A stretch of DNA of 64,000 nt, taken from JAGOCV01 sp049445855. Lineage in GTDB: Bacteria > Pseudomonadota > Gammaproteobacteria > Burkholderiales > Burkholderiaceae_C. The stretch spans positions 124,001 through 188,000 of the forward strand of contig NZ_JBMSDV010000001.1 of NCBI RefSeq assembly GCF_049445855.1, in the 5' to 3' direction. Shown in pieces: positions 45,636-55,159 of the stretch. The number at the start of each line of letters is the position of its first letter. Position 1 is the first letter of the stretch. The translations under genes were made by a program, and so were the position numbers. The notes under the pieces are model-generated. The model made no database searches, had not been told where the DNA came from, and worked only from the letters and a program-made list of their open reading frames with translations.

Positions 45636-46376
45636 TCAGAACCGCCGGCTTGCGCCCCAGTCGCCGACGTCGCACTTGCCACTGAATCCGGGTCGGCCCT
45701 TGATCTCGGCGAACCCGCTGCGCCGGTCGATTTCGACAGCCAATCGGTTGAGCCCATTCACACGGTAATGCGCAGTAATGCGGTCCGCGCCCATCTGCAG
45801 GTCTTCAAGGGGCCACCAGCCATCGGTGCCACCGGAATTCAGGGGCGGGATCATCTTCTCGCTGAGATGCACCCGTCCGCTGCCGTCACGGAAGTCGAAC
45901 TGCACGCCGGTCTGGAACTGCTCTGATGCGGTTTCCATGCGCTGCATCGGCTCGTAGCGCTTGCTCTTCTCGTTCCACTGGTAGCCGGAATGGCTCGAAT
46001 AGACCGCATGCTCGCCCTGCCCGTAGCACACGAGCGTGAGGACGTCGGGGCGCGGCGCCGCAGGGCTGGCTCCGGCCATGCCGCCAGGGCGGCAGTTCTG
46101 CTCCGGGATGCGGTTGATCGTGGCGTAGCGTCCTTCCGTGGTGGCCACCGCGACGCAGGCGCGCTGGACTTCGCTCCACCAGATGGTCCACGACTGATCG
46201 CGAACCAGGGTCGCGCGGACCTGCTGGTACCCACGCGCGAGCAGCTGGGTCTCGCCCCCTGCCCCACGCGCACCGACGAGGTCCTCGAGGTCGGGCGGCG
46301 TTTGTGCCTGCGCCAGCGGCGCGCACATCAACAAGGCGGCAAGCAGTGTCACGGCCGCAGGAAGGTGTGGTTTCAT
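45636..46376 (-). CDS. Secreted hypothetical protein
   Basis: A 246-residue protein with a Sec signal peptide (MKPHLPAAVTLLAALLMCAP, cut after AQAQ). The mature part contains RGYQQVRATLVRDQSWTIWW, a Cys at VCYGQGEHAVYSSH and GKCDVGDWG near the end, so disulfides are possible. No domain was recognised. It is coupled to the TraB-like membrane gene; the two may act together at the inner membrane/periplasm interface. Confidence 0.7.
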   Translation of the reverse strand: MKPHLPAAVTLLAALLMCAPLAQAQTPPDLEDLVGARGAGGETQLLARGYQQVRATLVRDQSWTIWWSEVQRACVAVATTEGRYATINRIPEQNCRPGGMAGASPAAPRPDVLTLVCYGQGEHAVYSSHSGYQWNEKSKRYEPMQRMETASEQFQTGVQFDFRDGSGRVHLSEKMIPPLNSGGTDGWWPLEDLQMGADRITAHYRVNGLNRLAVEIDRRSGFAEIKGRPGFSGKCDVGDWGASRRF

Positions 46377-46418
46377 TTCTTCGCTCCTTTGTCGAATGGC
46401 TGCAGCAACTGAGAGAGT

Positions 46419-48896
46419 CTACGCAGCACCTTGCGGGCCGTCGCGCGCAGACTCGCGCCGCCGGAGGCCCTCGTCGTCGGGCAGATGCAGGTCGAGCTGT
46501 GGATACGGAATGGCAATGCCTTCGGCCTGCAGCGCAGCCAGGATGCGCGCCAGCAGCTCGCTGCGCAACGCGCCCCAGTTGTCGATGTTCAGTGTCCAGG
46601 CGCGCAGCACGAAGTTCAATGCGTTGTCTCCATAGCCTGCGAGCTGAGCGCTCGGCGCAGGATTGCCGGCGATGCCCGGAGTGGCCCGCGCGGTGCATTC
46701 GAGCAGCTGCAACACCTTGGCTGGATCGCTGCCATAGGCCACGCCGACTGCAATCTCGAAGCGGCGGCTGCGGTCGAACATCGTCCAGTTGGTGAGATTG
46801 CTGCTGAGCAGCAGGCCGTTGGGCACGACGACGTCGGCGCCGTCGTAAGTGCGGATGGTGGTCGCGCGAAGCCCGATCGCGCGCACGGTGCCCCCGACGC
46901 CTCCGGTCTCCACCATGTCGCCGGGCTGGATTGGCCGCTCGAACATGAGCACCAGGCCCGAGACAAAGTTGTTCACAACGTTCTGCAGCCCGAAGCCCAC
47001 GCCCACGCCAAGGGCGCCAACCATCAGTGTCAGCTGGTTCAGCTTCAGACCGGCTGCCGACAAAGCCACCAGCAAACCGAGCAGGAGCACGCCGTAGTAG
47101 CTGAGAGTAGCGATGCTGTTGCCTGCGCCCCGTGGCAGATGCGAGTAACGCGGCAACTCGTCGTGCAGCAGGCGTCGAACGGCGCGGGCGACCCAGTAGG
47201 CAAGCCAGACGGAAACCGCGAAGGCGAGCACGTCGCCCACGTCGATGGAAATCTCGCCAACGTCGACGCCCAGCTTGAGCACCATGGCGCCAAGATTCTG
47301 CAAGGGCTGCAGCACACGGAAGGAGCCCAGCGCATACAGCAGCCACCCCAGCGATGCAGCCAGCACCAGGACGCGCTTGCAAGCCGACAGGAGCAGCATC
47401 CCGTGTTCCTGCAGGAGCCTGCGACGCGCGATTTCCGGCTGCCCGAGCAAGGCGCGTACGATCCCCATACCGGCCACGACGGCCGCGTACAGCACAAGCG
47501 CCATGTAGCCACTGTCGGTCAATCCGCTGGTGAGCATCTCGGCCAGCGAGACGTTGCCCGCCACGTTGGCCAGAGCCGACACGGCCAGCAGCGGCACTGC
47601 CAGCCAGCCAACTGCTTTCAGCGCCCGGACCAAGCCGTTACGGGGAGCTGCCGCGTTGGCCACCGGATGGCGCAGCAACCAGACTGTCAGCCCCAGCGTG
47701 AGCAGGGTCTGCGCCAGCACGAAGAGGCGATAAATCGGCGCATCGGCGACCACCGCGACGCCGAGCCTGTCCAGCACGTAGATTGCAATCGCGACGTAAG
47801 GCCATGCGCCGAGCGCCGATAGTGCCGCCGCGGGCAACAAGCGCAACACTGGCACCAGCGCGATCAGCAAGGCGAACTCCTGCACCAGTTGCGGCGCGTC
47901 GGGTTCCAGCAGCAGCACGGCCAGCATCGACAGCAACAACCATGACGAGATCGGCCGCCGCAAGGCCGGCGCCACATGGCCGGCGGACGGCGCCTCCGCA
48001 GGCGACTGCCGGCTGCGGTAGTTCAGCCACACAATCAGTGGCAGCAGCAACACCTGCAGCGCACGCAGTGCCTGCTGGTTGGCTGTATTGGCGGCGTTGT
48101 AGTCGACCGCAAACCGGCTCTCCACGTCCAGCCCCCGCTCCATGGCCTCCCGCGCCTCACCGGCGCCCAGCCCTGCGCCCAGGCCGCGCCAGATCGGCGG
48201 CGAATCGATCCGCAGCAGTCGGCGGTCGATCTCTTCCATGGCAGCTTGCGAGGCGCTGGCGCCGGCCTCGATGCGCGCCTTCAGTTCCCCCGCGCGCTGC
48301 GTGAGGGCGAACTGGCGTGTCAATGCGGTGCCCAATTCAGCTTCGGCGCTGTCGATCTGGGCGAGGATCGCATCCACGCGTTGCGACATGACGGCGGGCA
48401 GACCATCCAGTAATCCGGACGCCCGTGTGGCCGACCACGCCTGTCGGCGCTGCGCGAGTTGGAGCGCACTGTCGGCGTAAGGTGTGAAGTCGCGCCGCGC
48501 CTGCGCTTCCCATCGCGCGACGCGCTCGGCGTCGAAACTCCAGTGGCGCGACAGGCTTTCGAGCCGCCGGATCGGCAACGCATGCAGGTTCGCGGTTCCC
48601 TCGGCGTCCAGCTTGGAATCGACCGAGCGGGCAATCTCGTCGAGCTGGCGAGCCAGTCGCACGACCGGATCGGTGGACGCCAGCAATCGGGACGCGCGCT
48701 CGGCGCGCTGCTGGTCCTCGGCGGCCCTCGACAGGATGTCGCTCATCGCGATCGGGGCTGCGGCTGCCGGAGTCGGTGACATCTCGCTCGGAGGAGCGGC
48801 GCTTACCATGGATGCCATGGCGACGGAGGCCACAAGAGCGGCAATGAGGCGGCGGACTGCATGGCCGGGCCAGGGCGATGTTCTGATGTTCGGCAT
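46419..48896 (-). CDS. Large MscS-family mechanosensitive channel (DUF3772-containing)
   Basis: An 825-residue channel. It has a signal peptide (MPNIRTSPWPGHAVRR...VSA), a periplasmic DUF3772-type region to about 250, and roughly ten membrane helices in 270-560. The MscS core includes the pore helix (VGALGVGVGFGLQNVVNNFVSG) and the beta domain with FERPIQPGDMVETGG, followed by the cytoplasmic vestibule. Such long forms resemble MscK or YbiO and open on hypo-osmotic shock. The last residues are Arg-rich. Confidence 0.88.
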   Translation of the reverse strand: MPNIRTSPWPGHAVRRLIAALVASVAMASMVSAAPPSEMSPTPAAAAPIAMSDILSRAAEDQQRAERASRLLASTDPVVRLARQLDEIARSVDSKLDAEGTANLHALPIRRLESLSRHWSFDAERVARWEAQARRDFTPYADSALQLAQRRQAWSATRASGLLDGLPAVMSQRVDAILAQIDSAEAELGTALTRQFALTQRAGELKARIEAGASASQAAMEEIDRRLLRIDSPPIWRGLGAGLGAGEAREAMERGLDVESRFAVDYNAANTANQQALRALQVLLLPLIVWLNYRSRQSPAEAPSAGHVAPALRRPISSWLLLSMLAVLLLEPDAPQLVQEFALLIALVPVLRLLPAAALSALGAWPYVAIAIYVLDRLGVAVVADAPIYRLFVLAQTLLTLGLTVWLLRHPVANAAAPRNGLVRALKAVGWLAVPLLAVSALANVAGNVSLAEMLTSGLTDSGYMALVLYAAVVAGMGIVRALLGQPEIARRRLLQEHGMLLLSACKRVLVLAASLGWLLYALGSFRVLQPLQNLGAMVLKLGVDVGEISIDVGDVLAFAVSVWLAYWVARAVRRLLHDELPRYSHLPRGAGNSIATLSYYGVLLLGLLVALSAAGLKLNQLTLMVGALGVGVGFGLQNVVNNFVSGLVLMFERPIQPGDMVETGGVGGTVRAIGLRATTIRTYDGADVVVPNGLLLSSNLTNWTMFDRSRRFEIAVGVAYGSDPAKVLQLLECTARATPGIAGNPAPSAQLAGYGDNALNFVLRAWTLNIDNWGALRSELLARILAALQAEGIAIPYPQLDLHLPDDEGLRRRESARDGPQGAA

Positions 48897-48961
48897 CTGG
48901 AAAACGGGCGTTCATCGGGACGCTTCTTACGTTGAATGTCCACAGGTGGTCCGATGGTGCC

Positions 48962-48989
48962 CCGCGCATCATTGCAGAACAATGCGCGG
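48962..48989. other. Inverted repeat between queG and the MscS gene
   Basis: CCGCGC/GCGCGG and ATTG/CAAT pair around a CAGAA loop, with a 3-base bulge on one side. It lies 60 bp past the queG stop (minus strand). There is no T-run, so a rho-independent terminator is doubtful. Confidence 0.4.
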
Positions 48990-49048
48990 CCAGTCAACGC
49001 AACGGCCCGCGCCAACGCAGCCCGACCGCAATGCGTGCGCCTACCGGC

Positions 49049-50122
49049 TCAGCGCTGCGCCAGCCCCCAAAGCACATGCTCGCGAACAAGCATGCTCGAA
49101 TGCGCGCGATGCACCGCAAGCCCATCGCGCAGGGAGACATCCCCACTCTCGCGCCACATGTTCCCCATGGCCACCGCCACATTGCGCTGCCATCGCTCAT
49201 GCCCGATGCGGCGGATGGGGCTGCCTTCGGTGTAGTGCAGGAACTGGTCTTCGGTCCACGCCATCAGGTCGACCAGTTGGGCGTGCCCGAGACCATGGCG
49301 TTCGTCGAAGTCGGGCAAGGTGCTGCGTTGCGCGAATTTGTTCCACGGGCAGATGAGCTGGCAGTCGTCGCAACCGTAGATGCGGTTGCCGATGAGTGGG
49401 CGCAAATCCAACGGAATCGGCCCCGCATGTTCGATGGTGAGGTAAGAGATGCATCGGCGTGCGTCCAGCCGGTGCGGCGCGATGATGGCCTGCGTGGGGC
49501 AGACGTCGATGCATGCGCTGCAGCTGCCGCAATGCGGGGCGACAGGTTCACTGGGCTCAAGGGCCATGTCGACATAGATTTCGCCGAGGAAGAACATCGA
49601 CCCGGCCTCGCGGTTGAGCAGCAGCGTGTGCTTGCCGCGCCAGCCCTGCCCGCTGCGCGCTGCAAGCTCGGCTTCGAGCACGGGCGCGGAGTCGGTGAAG
49701 ACGCGGTGGCCGAACGGGCCCAGTTCTTCGCCGATGCGGTCACTCAGCTTCTGCAGGCGGCTGCGCAGGACCTTGTGATAGTCGCGACCACGTGCATAGA
49801 TCGAGATCACCGCTTCGGCGGCGTCATTCAGGCGGGAAAGTTCCTTGTCCTGCCACTGGGCAGGCGTGTCGCGCGGCAGGTAGTCCATGCGTGCGGTGAT
49901 CACGCTCACCGTGCCGGGCACGAGTTCGGCAGGGCGCGCGCGCTTGAGGCCATGGGTTTCCATGTAGGCCATCTCGCCATGGAAGCCGTTGTCAAGCCAT
50001 TGCAGCAACCCCGGCTCGGCGGAGGACAAATCGACCCCTGCGATGCCGATTTGGGAGAATCCCAGTTCGCGGGCCCAAGCCTGCATGCGAGCAACGAGTT
50101 GAGTGCTGTCGACGTTCACCAC
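49049..50122 (-). CDS. queG: Epoxyqueuosine reductase
   Basis: A 357-residue iron-sulfur, cobalamin-dependent enzyme that makes queuosine in tRNA. Two ferredoxin-type clusters are visible: CGSCSACIDVCP and CDDCQLICPWN, with EPGLLQWLDNGFHGEMAYME and GKHTLLLNREAGSMFFLGEI as family motifs. The start is one of two adjacent GTG codons (50122 or 50119); the longer open frame beyond belongs to the complement of tsaE. Its start is only 18 bp from the divergent tsaE. Confidence 0.92.
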   Translation of the reverse strand: MVNVDSTQLVARMQAWARELGFSQIGIAGVDLSSAEPGLLQWLDNGFHGEMAYMETHGLKRARPAELVPGTVSVITARMDYLPRDTPAQWQDKELSRLNDAAEAVISIYARGRDYHKVLRSRLQKLSDRIGEELGPFGHRVFTDSAPVLEAELAARSGQGWRGKHTLLLNREAGSMFFLGEIYVDMALEPSEPVAPHCGSCSACIDVCPTQAIIAPHRLDARRCISYLTIEHAGPIPLDLRPLIGNRIYGCDDCQLICPWNKFAQRSTLPDFDERHGLGHAQLVDLMAWTEDQFLHYTEGSPIRRIGHERWQRNVAVAMGNMWRESGDVSLRDGLAVHRAHSSMLVREHVLWGLAQR

Positions 50123-50140
50123 CCGCCCATTGTAGAAACC

Positions 50141-50629
50141 GTGACCTGGCGCACGGAACAGGACACGCAGGCCGCCGCGGAAGCGCTGGCCGCGAGCCCC
50201 TCCGTGCGCGATGCATTCATCTCGCTGCACGGCGATCTGGGCGCAGGCAAGACGACGTTCGTGCGGCACCTGCTGCGCGCCCTCGGCGTGACGGGGCGCA
50301 TCAAGAGTCCCACCTACGCCGTGGTCGAGCCCCATGAAGTCCCGGCATCCAGTGGCAAACACTTGAGCATCTGGCACTTCGATTTCTACCGCTTCAACGA
50401 CCCGCGCGAATGGGAAGACGCCGGCCTGCGCGACATCTTCGCGCAGCCGGGCTTGAAACTGGCCGAGTGGCCGCAGAATGCGCGCGGCTTCCTGCCGGTC
50501 GAAGACCTCGCCATCCACCTCGAAATGCAGGCCGATGAATCCCGCCGGGTTTCCCTCACCGCTCACGGTGCCCAAGGCGCTCGTGGCAGCACGCTGCTGC
50601 GCGCGCTGCAACAGGGCTCCATGGCATGA
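50141..50629 (+). CDS. tsaE: tRNA threonylcarbamoyladenosine synthesis ATPase TsaE
   Basis: A 162-residue P-loop ATPase with GDLGAGKT at 31-38, IKSPTYAVVEPHE and IWHFDFYRFNDPREWEDAGL. TsaE works with TsaB/TsaD in t6A formation. It starts at GTG 50141. A run of other frames upstream can be ignored. Its stop overlaps the amiC start (ATGA), so the two are coupled, a common bacterial arrangement. Confidence 0.9.
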   Translation: MTWRTEQDTQAAAEALAASPSVRDAFISLHGDLGAGKTTFVRHLLRALGVTGRIKSPTYAVVEPHEVPASSGKHLSIWHFDFYRFNDPREWEDAGLRDIFAQPGLKLAEWPQNARGFLPVEDLAIHLEMQADESRRVSLTAHGAQGARGSTLLRALQQGSMA

Positions 50630-52038
50630 AGGCGGGACGGGCCATCGGCCGTCGTGACCTGCTGCAAGGTGGACTGCTGGTCCTCCTGCTCGGCCGGCAT
50701 CACATCGCAAAGGGCGCCACCATCCTGGCGGTCCGTGTGTGGCCCGCGCCCGACTACACGCGCGTGACCATCGAGTCCGACGGTGCGCTGGTGACCCGGC
50801 AGATTTTCGTGGCCGACCCGCCGCGCCTGGCGGTGGACATCGAAGGCATCGAGCTCAACGCGGCCTTGCGAGATCTGGTCGGCAAGGTGCGCAGCGACGA
50901 CCCTTTCATCAGCGGCGTGCGAGCCGGCCAGAACGCGCCGGGCGTCGTTCGCCTGGTGCTGGACCTGAAGCAACCCGCGCTGCCGCAGGTCTTCACGCTC
51001 GCGCCTGTGGCCGCCTACCAGCATCGCCTGGTGATGGACCTGTATCCCGCCCAACCGGCAGACCCGCTGGAAGCCCTGATCGCAGAGCGCATGCGCGACA
51101 GGAACGCGCCGGCACCCTCGCCTGCCGCAGCAGCTGCAGCCTCAGCCGCAGACCCGAAAGATGCGGGCAACGACCCGCTCGAAGAACTGATCGCGCGCCA
51201 TGCAAGGCCCGGTGAAACGCCAGCACCGAGCGCAACGAGGAACGCGTCGCCTCCTGCTGTTGCGACGCGCCCACCCGCGCCTGCCCCCGGCGCGGTGCCG
51301 GCGCCATCACGCACCGATCGGCTCATCATCATCGCGCTCGACCCCGGTCACGGCGGCGAGGATCCGGGAGCCATCGGCCCGGCAGGCACGCGCGAGAAAG
51401 ACGTCGTGCTGCGTGTGGCGCACAAGCTGCGCGAGCGCATCAACGGCACCACGATCAACGGCAACCCCATGCGCGCGTTCATGACCCGCGATGCGGATTT
51501 CTTCGTGCCGCTGCATGTGCGCGTGCAGAAGGCGCGCCGCGTGCAGGCCGACCTGATGGTGAGCATCCACGCCGACGCGTTCACCACGCCAACGGCGCGC
51601 GGCGCGAGCGTGTTCGCGCTGAGCCAGAGTGGCGCTTCGAGCAGTGCCGCGCGCTGGCTGGCCAACAAGGAGAACAGTGCCGACCTGGTGGGCGGCGTCA
51701 ACATCCGCAACAACGACCGTCAGGTGCAGAGCGCGCTGCTCGACATGAGCACCACCGCGCAGATCAACGACAGCCTGAAGCTCGGCAGCGCGCTGCTGGG
51801 TGAGATCGGCAACGTCGGCCGCCTGCACAAACCGCGCGTGGAGCAGGCGGGCTTCGCCGTGCTCAAGGCACCGGACATCCCGAGCGTGCTGGTGGAGACG
51901 GCATTCATCAGCAATCCTGAAGAAGAAAAGCGCCTGGCCAGCGATGCGTACCAGGAAGAACTGGCCGATGCCCTGATGCGAGGCATCGTTCGCTACTTCG
52001 CGAAGAACCCACCGCTGGCACGCAACCGCGCGGTCTGA
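50626..52038 (+). CDS. amiC: N-acetylmuramoyl-L-alanine amidase, AmiC-type
   Basis: A 470-residue amidase. The N-terminus has a twin-arginine-type signal (AIGRRDLLQGGLLVLLL), as in Escherichia coli AmiC. An AMIN domain follows (residues about 35-145), then an Ala/Pro-rich linker (150-225), and the zinc amidase domain with DPGHGGEDPGAIG, MVSIHADAF and ETAFISNPEEE carrying metal and catalytic residues. It splits septal peptidoglycan during cell separation. Tat export is inferred from the motif. Confidence 0.9.
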   Translation: MKAGRAIGRRDLLQGGLLVLLLGRHHIAKGATILAVRVWPAPDYTRVTIESDGALVTRQIFVADPPRLAVDIEGIELNAALRDLVGKVRSDDPFISGVRAGQNAPGVVRLVLDLKQPALPQVFTLAPVAAYQHRLVMDLYPAQPADPLEALIAERMRDRNAPAPSPAAAAAASAADPKDAGNDPLEELIARHARPGETPAPSATRNASPPAVATRPPAPAPGAVPAPSRTDRLIIIALDPGHGGEDPGAIGPAGTREKDVVLRVAHKLRERINGTTINGNPMRAFMTRDADFFVPLHVRVQKARRVQADLMVSIHADAFTTPTARGASVFALSQSGASSSAARWLANKENSADLVGGVNIRNNDRQVQSALLDMSTTAQINDSLKLGSALLGEIGNVGRLHKPRVEQAGFAVLKAPDIPSVLVETAFISNPEEEKRLASDAYQEELADALMRGIVRYFAKNPPLARNRAV

Positions 52039-52052
52039 ATCGAACGTTCAAG

Positions 52053-52071
52053 GCCGACACGCAAGGTCGGC
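52053..52071 (+). terminator. Possible terminator after amiC
   Basis: GCCGAC pairs with GTCGGC around ACGCAAG just after the amiC stop. No T-run follows, so termination is uncertain. Confidence 0.35.
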
Positions 52072-52182
52072 ACGCTCCTACATGGCGCCCACGGCGCGCT
52101 GCCTACAGTGGGGTCACAGGCAAAACAAGCCGTCGCCTCATGTGCGATGCGCCTGCGAACCCAGAACTGACAGGTGACAACC

Positions 52183-52404
52183 ATGAAGACGAAAATTTTG
52201 ACCCTGCTGGCCACCGCCTCGCTGGTGACGCTGACCGCATGCTCCTCCAACCCGACTAGCCAGCAACTCGGCACAGGCGCCGGTGCCCTGGTCGGGGGCG
52301 TGGCAGGTAGCGCACTTGGCGGCACCGCAGCCACCGTAGGCGGTGCAGCGGCCGGCGCGCTGATCGGCAACGAACTGGGCAAGCGTCAGGATCAGCGCCG
52401 CTGA
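52183..52404 (+). CDS. Glycine-zipper small lipoprotein
   Basis: A 73-residue lipoprotein with a signal peptide MKTKILTLLATASLVTL ending in TAC (lipobox LTAC), then a Gly/Ala zipper (GTGAGALVGGVAGSALGG) and a Lys/Arg-rich end. Similar osmotically inducible lipoproteins insert into the outer membrane. ATG 52183 is backed by AGGTGA; a GTG 9 bases upstream would add MTT. It is separated from amiC by 144 bp, so it probably has its own promoter. Confidence 0.8.
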   Translation: MKTKILTLLATASLVTLTACSSNPTSQQLGTGAGALVGGVAGSALGGTAATVGGAAAGALIGNELGKRQDQRR

Positions 52405-52440
52405 TCATCCGCCCAGTCCGGGCAGACTCGCCTTCACGGG

Positions 52441-53139
52441 CTAGGCCAGCAATTCGGCCAGCTTGTGGAGGCTGCTTGCCGTGATATGGGGATGGGGCTG
52501 CTGTGGCAGTGACCACGGCTTGCCATCGCGCGCAAGCCAGAAAGCCTGCATGCCGGCGTTCAAGGCGCCGACGACATCGAGATGCGCGTCGTCACCGACG
52601 TGCAAGACCTCGGAGGGCATGACGCCCGCAGCTTGGGCTCCCGCGTGAAAAATGCGGGCGTCGGGCTTGCCCACGCCGAACTCCCGGGCGCTGAAAGCGG
52701 CCCGGAAATACTTTCCCACACCGGTTTTGTGAATGTCTGCATTGCCGTTCGAGATGGCGACGACGGGAAATTTCGTCATCAGGAATTCGAGTGTCGGCAA
52801 GGCGTCTTCGTAGAGCTCGACTTTCTGTCTCTCGGCAAAGAACACATCGAAAGCAAGCTCCGCGAGAGCGGGGTCGTCGCCGGATTGCGTGAGCGCATGG
52901 CGGATGGACTCGCGCCTCAACCCGCTCAAGTCATGCAACAAATCGGGTCGCATGTCGACCATGGCCTCGCGGATTTTCCTCAAGGCTCCGGGCGTAGCGT
53001 AGAGCGCTGCAGTGGCCGGGGCATTTGCCTCGAGCCATGCTGCAAGCGCCTGCTCCGCGCGTTCGATGACGGGCCACACCGGCCAGAGGGTATCGTCCAG
53101 ATCCAGGGTGATCGCCCTGACGCGTGCGGCTTCGAACAT
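52441..53139 (-). CDS. HAD-like phosphatase, YigB/FMN-phosphatase type
   Basis: A 232-residue HAD enzyme with the nucleophile motif ITLDLDDTLWP, motif II VVAISNGNAD, motif III FGVGKPDARIF and motif IV EVLHVGDDAHLD. YigB-type enzymes dephosphorylate FMN or the riboflavin precursor; the real substrate is unknown. The ATG at 53139 is preferred; the longer frame runs into the divergent hemH, which starts 22 bp away. Confidence 0.88.
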   Translation of the reverse strand: MFEAARVRAITLDLDDTLWPVWPVIERAEQALAAWLEANAPATAALYATPGALRKIREAMVDMRPDLLHDLSGLRRESIRHALTQSGDDPALAELAFDVFFAERQKVELYEDALPTLEFLMTKFPVVAISNGNADIHKTGVGKYFRAAFSAREFGVGKPDARIFHAGAQAAGVMPSEVLHVGDDAHLDVVGALNAGMQAFWLARDGKPWSLPQQPHPHITASSLHKLAELLA

Positions 53140-53161
53140 GGTGGGTGGGAGAATAACGCAC

Positions 53162-54253
53162 ATGGCTTTCCGCAAAGAACCGACGTACACCCACGGGCAA
53201 CCCCCATCCACGGGTGTCCTGTTGTGCAACCTGGGCTCACCCGACGAACCGACCGCGCCCGCGGTGCGGCGCTATCTCGCCGAATTCCTGCGCGACCCGC
53301 GTGTGGTGGAGATTCCACGCATCGCGTGGCTGCCCATCCTGCACGGGATCATCCTGCGGACGCGTCCTTCGAAGTCTGCCGCCAAATACGCCAGCATCTG
53401 GACGCCCGATGGCTCGCCACTGAAGGTGTGGACGCAGAAGCAGGCCACGCTGCTGCCCGGCTGGCTGGGCGAACGCGGCCACAGGCTGACGGTGCGCGCC
53501 GCCATGCGTTATGGCTCGCCATCGATCGCCTCGCAGCTGGACGCCATGCGCAGCGAAGGCGTGACGCGCGTTCTGGTGCTGAGCGGGTATCCGCAGTATT
53601 CGGGCACGACGACGGCCAGCGTGGTGGACGCCATCAACGCGTGGTCGGCCGGTGCACGCCACGTGCCGGAGTTCCGCTTCGTGAACCGCTATCACGATGA
53701 CGCGGGTTACATCGAGGCGCTGGCCTCGCGAATCCGCGCGCACTGGCAGGCCAACGGCCGCGCACAACAACTGGTGATGAGCTTCCATGGCGTGCCCGAA
53801 CGCACGCTGCACCTGGGCGATCCCTACCACTGCGAATGCCTCAAGACGGCGCGGCTGCTGGCCGAACGACTGGGCCTCGCGCAGGCGGACTATCGCGTCA
53901 CGTTCCAGTCACGTTTCGGCAAGGCGAAGTGGCTCCAGCCTTACACCGAGCCGACGCTGCGCGAGATGGCGCGCCAGGGCGTGAAGAGCGTCGACGTGGT
54001 GTGCCCTGGTTTCATCAGCGATTGCCTCGAAACGCTGGAGGAAATTTCTCAGGAAGCGCGTGAAGCGTTCCTGCATGAAGGCGGCAAGGAATTCAGCTAC
54101 ATCACCTGCCTGAACGACAGCCCGGCCTGGATACGCGCGCTGACGGACATCGCCGAGCGGCACCTCGCGGGCTGGCCGACGCTGGATGCCACGCAGGTGG
54201 AAGCGCTGGCGCTGCAGAGGGAACTGGCGCAATCACGCGGCGCGCGCCAGTAG
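53162..54253 (+). CDS. hemH: Ferrochelatase
   Basis: A 363-residue protoporphyrin ferrochelatase. It has GVLLCNLGSPDEPTAPAVRRYL at the start, MSFHGVPERTL with the catalytic His, YHCECLKTARLLAE and a Cys-bearing VVCPGFISDCLETLEEI. It inserts ferrous iron into protoporphyrin IX to give heme at the inner face of the membrane. The start ATG gives the normal length. Confidence 0.94.
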   Translation: MAFRKEPTYTHGQPPSTGVLLCNLGSPDEPTAPAVRRYLAEFLRDPRVVEIPRIAWLPILHGIILRTRPSKSAAKYASIWTPDGSPLKVWTQKQATLLPGWLGERGHRLTVRAAMRYGSPSIASQLDAMRSEGVTRVLVLSGYPQYSGTTTASVVDAINAWSAGARHVPEFRFVNRYHDDAGYIEALASRIRAHWQANGRAQQLVMSFHGVPERTLHLGDPYHCECLKTARLLAERLGLAQADYRVTFQSRFGKAKWLQPYTEPTLREMARQGVKSVDVVCPGFISDCLETLEEISQEAREAFLHEGGKEFSYITCLNDSPAWIRALTDIAERHLAGWPTLDATQVEALALQRELAQSRGARQ

Positions 54254-54286
54254 TGGTCGCGAATGGCCGGCAACGGCCGCGCGCTT

Positions 54287-55159
54287 TCAGGCGCTCGCGT
54301 CGATGAATCCGGTGACGAGTTCGAGTTGCTCGGGCACGTTCAGCGCGGGCGCATGGCCGCAACCGGCGATCTCCACAACGCGTGCGAGGCCGCGCGCGCC
54401 GGGGCCGCGACGGAGCATTTCTTCCGTCACCTCGGGCAATACGAGGTCGGACTCCATGCCGCGCAGGCACAGCACGGGAATGTCGAGCGCGTCGTAGTGG
54501 TCCCAGATCAGGTAGTCGTCCGGATGCTGGATGAACTGCTGCACCATCGCCGGGTCGTAATGCGGCGTGACACGGCCGTCCGGCAGGCGGCGCGTGGACG
54601 TTTCGGTCAGGCGTCGCCATTGCGCATCACTCAACCAGCCGTAGGGCTTGTAGACCTGCCGGAAGAAGGCTTCGAGTTCCCGCACCGAATCGAACGCGGG
54701 CGGATTGCCCGCGTAGTCGCGGATGCGGCCGATGGCGGCATCGGCCAACTGGGGCGCGTTGTCGTTCAGCACGAGGCTGCGGATGCGCCCCTTCAGGCGC
54801 GGCTCATACAGACCCGCGGCGCAGACCGTGCCGATGGCCCCACCCATGGAAGTACCCACCCAGTGCGCGCGTTCGATGCCGAGTTGGTCCATCAGGTCGG
54901 CCGCAAGGCGTGCATAGAAAGACAGCTGGTATTCCGACAGCGGGTCCGGGCTCCACTGGCTCAGGCCGCGGCCCAGCGTGTCGGGGCAGATCACACGATA
55001 ACGAGCGGCCAGGTGCGCCGCCAGTTCGTCCATGTCGCGACCGGTGCGCGCAAGGCCGTGCCAGGCAATCACCGTTTCGGCATGGCCAGCACCCCACTCG
55101 GTGTAGTGGATCTCGCGGCCGGCGCAGACAACGTAATTCGACGTGGGTGTGGGGCTCAT
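54287..55159 (-). CDS. Alpha/beta-hydrolase, last gene of Liv-type operon
   Basis: A 290-residue hydrolase with the oxyanion region AWHGLARTGRD, the nucleophile elbow GTSMGGAIG and a C-terminal GCGHAPALN His. Families like this cleave esters, lactones or C-C bonds in catabolism. It overlaps livM by ATGA, so it is the terminal member of the ABC operon. The likely role is to process the imported compound in the cytoplasm; the substrate is not evident. ATG 55159. Confidence 0.87.
   Translation of the reverse strand: MSPTPTSNYVVCAGREIHYTEWGAGHAETVIAWHGLARTGRDMDELAAHLAARYRVICPDTLGRGLSQWSPDPLSEYQLSFYARLAADLMDQLGIERAHWVGTSMGGAIGTVCAAGLYEPRLKGRIRSLVLNDNAPQLADAAIGRIRDYAGNPPAFDSVRELEAFFRQVYKPYGWLSDAQWRRLTETSTRRLPDGRVTPHYDPAMVQQFIQHPDDYLIWDHYDALDIPVLCLRGMESDLVLPEVTEEMLRRGPGARGLARVVEIAGCGHAPALNVPEQLELVTGFIDASA

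Noticed and set aside
48932..50140. Long plus-strand extension upstream of tsaE
   Set aside because: It is antisense to queG, whose iron-sulfur motifs are clear. tsaE proper starts at GTG 50141.
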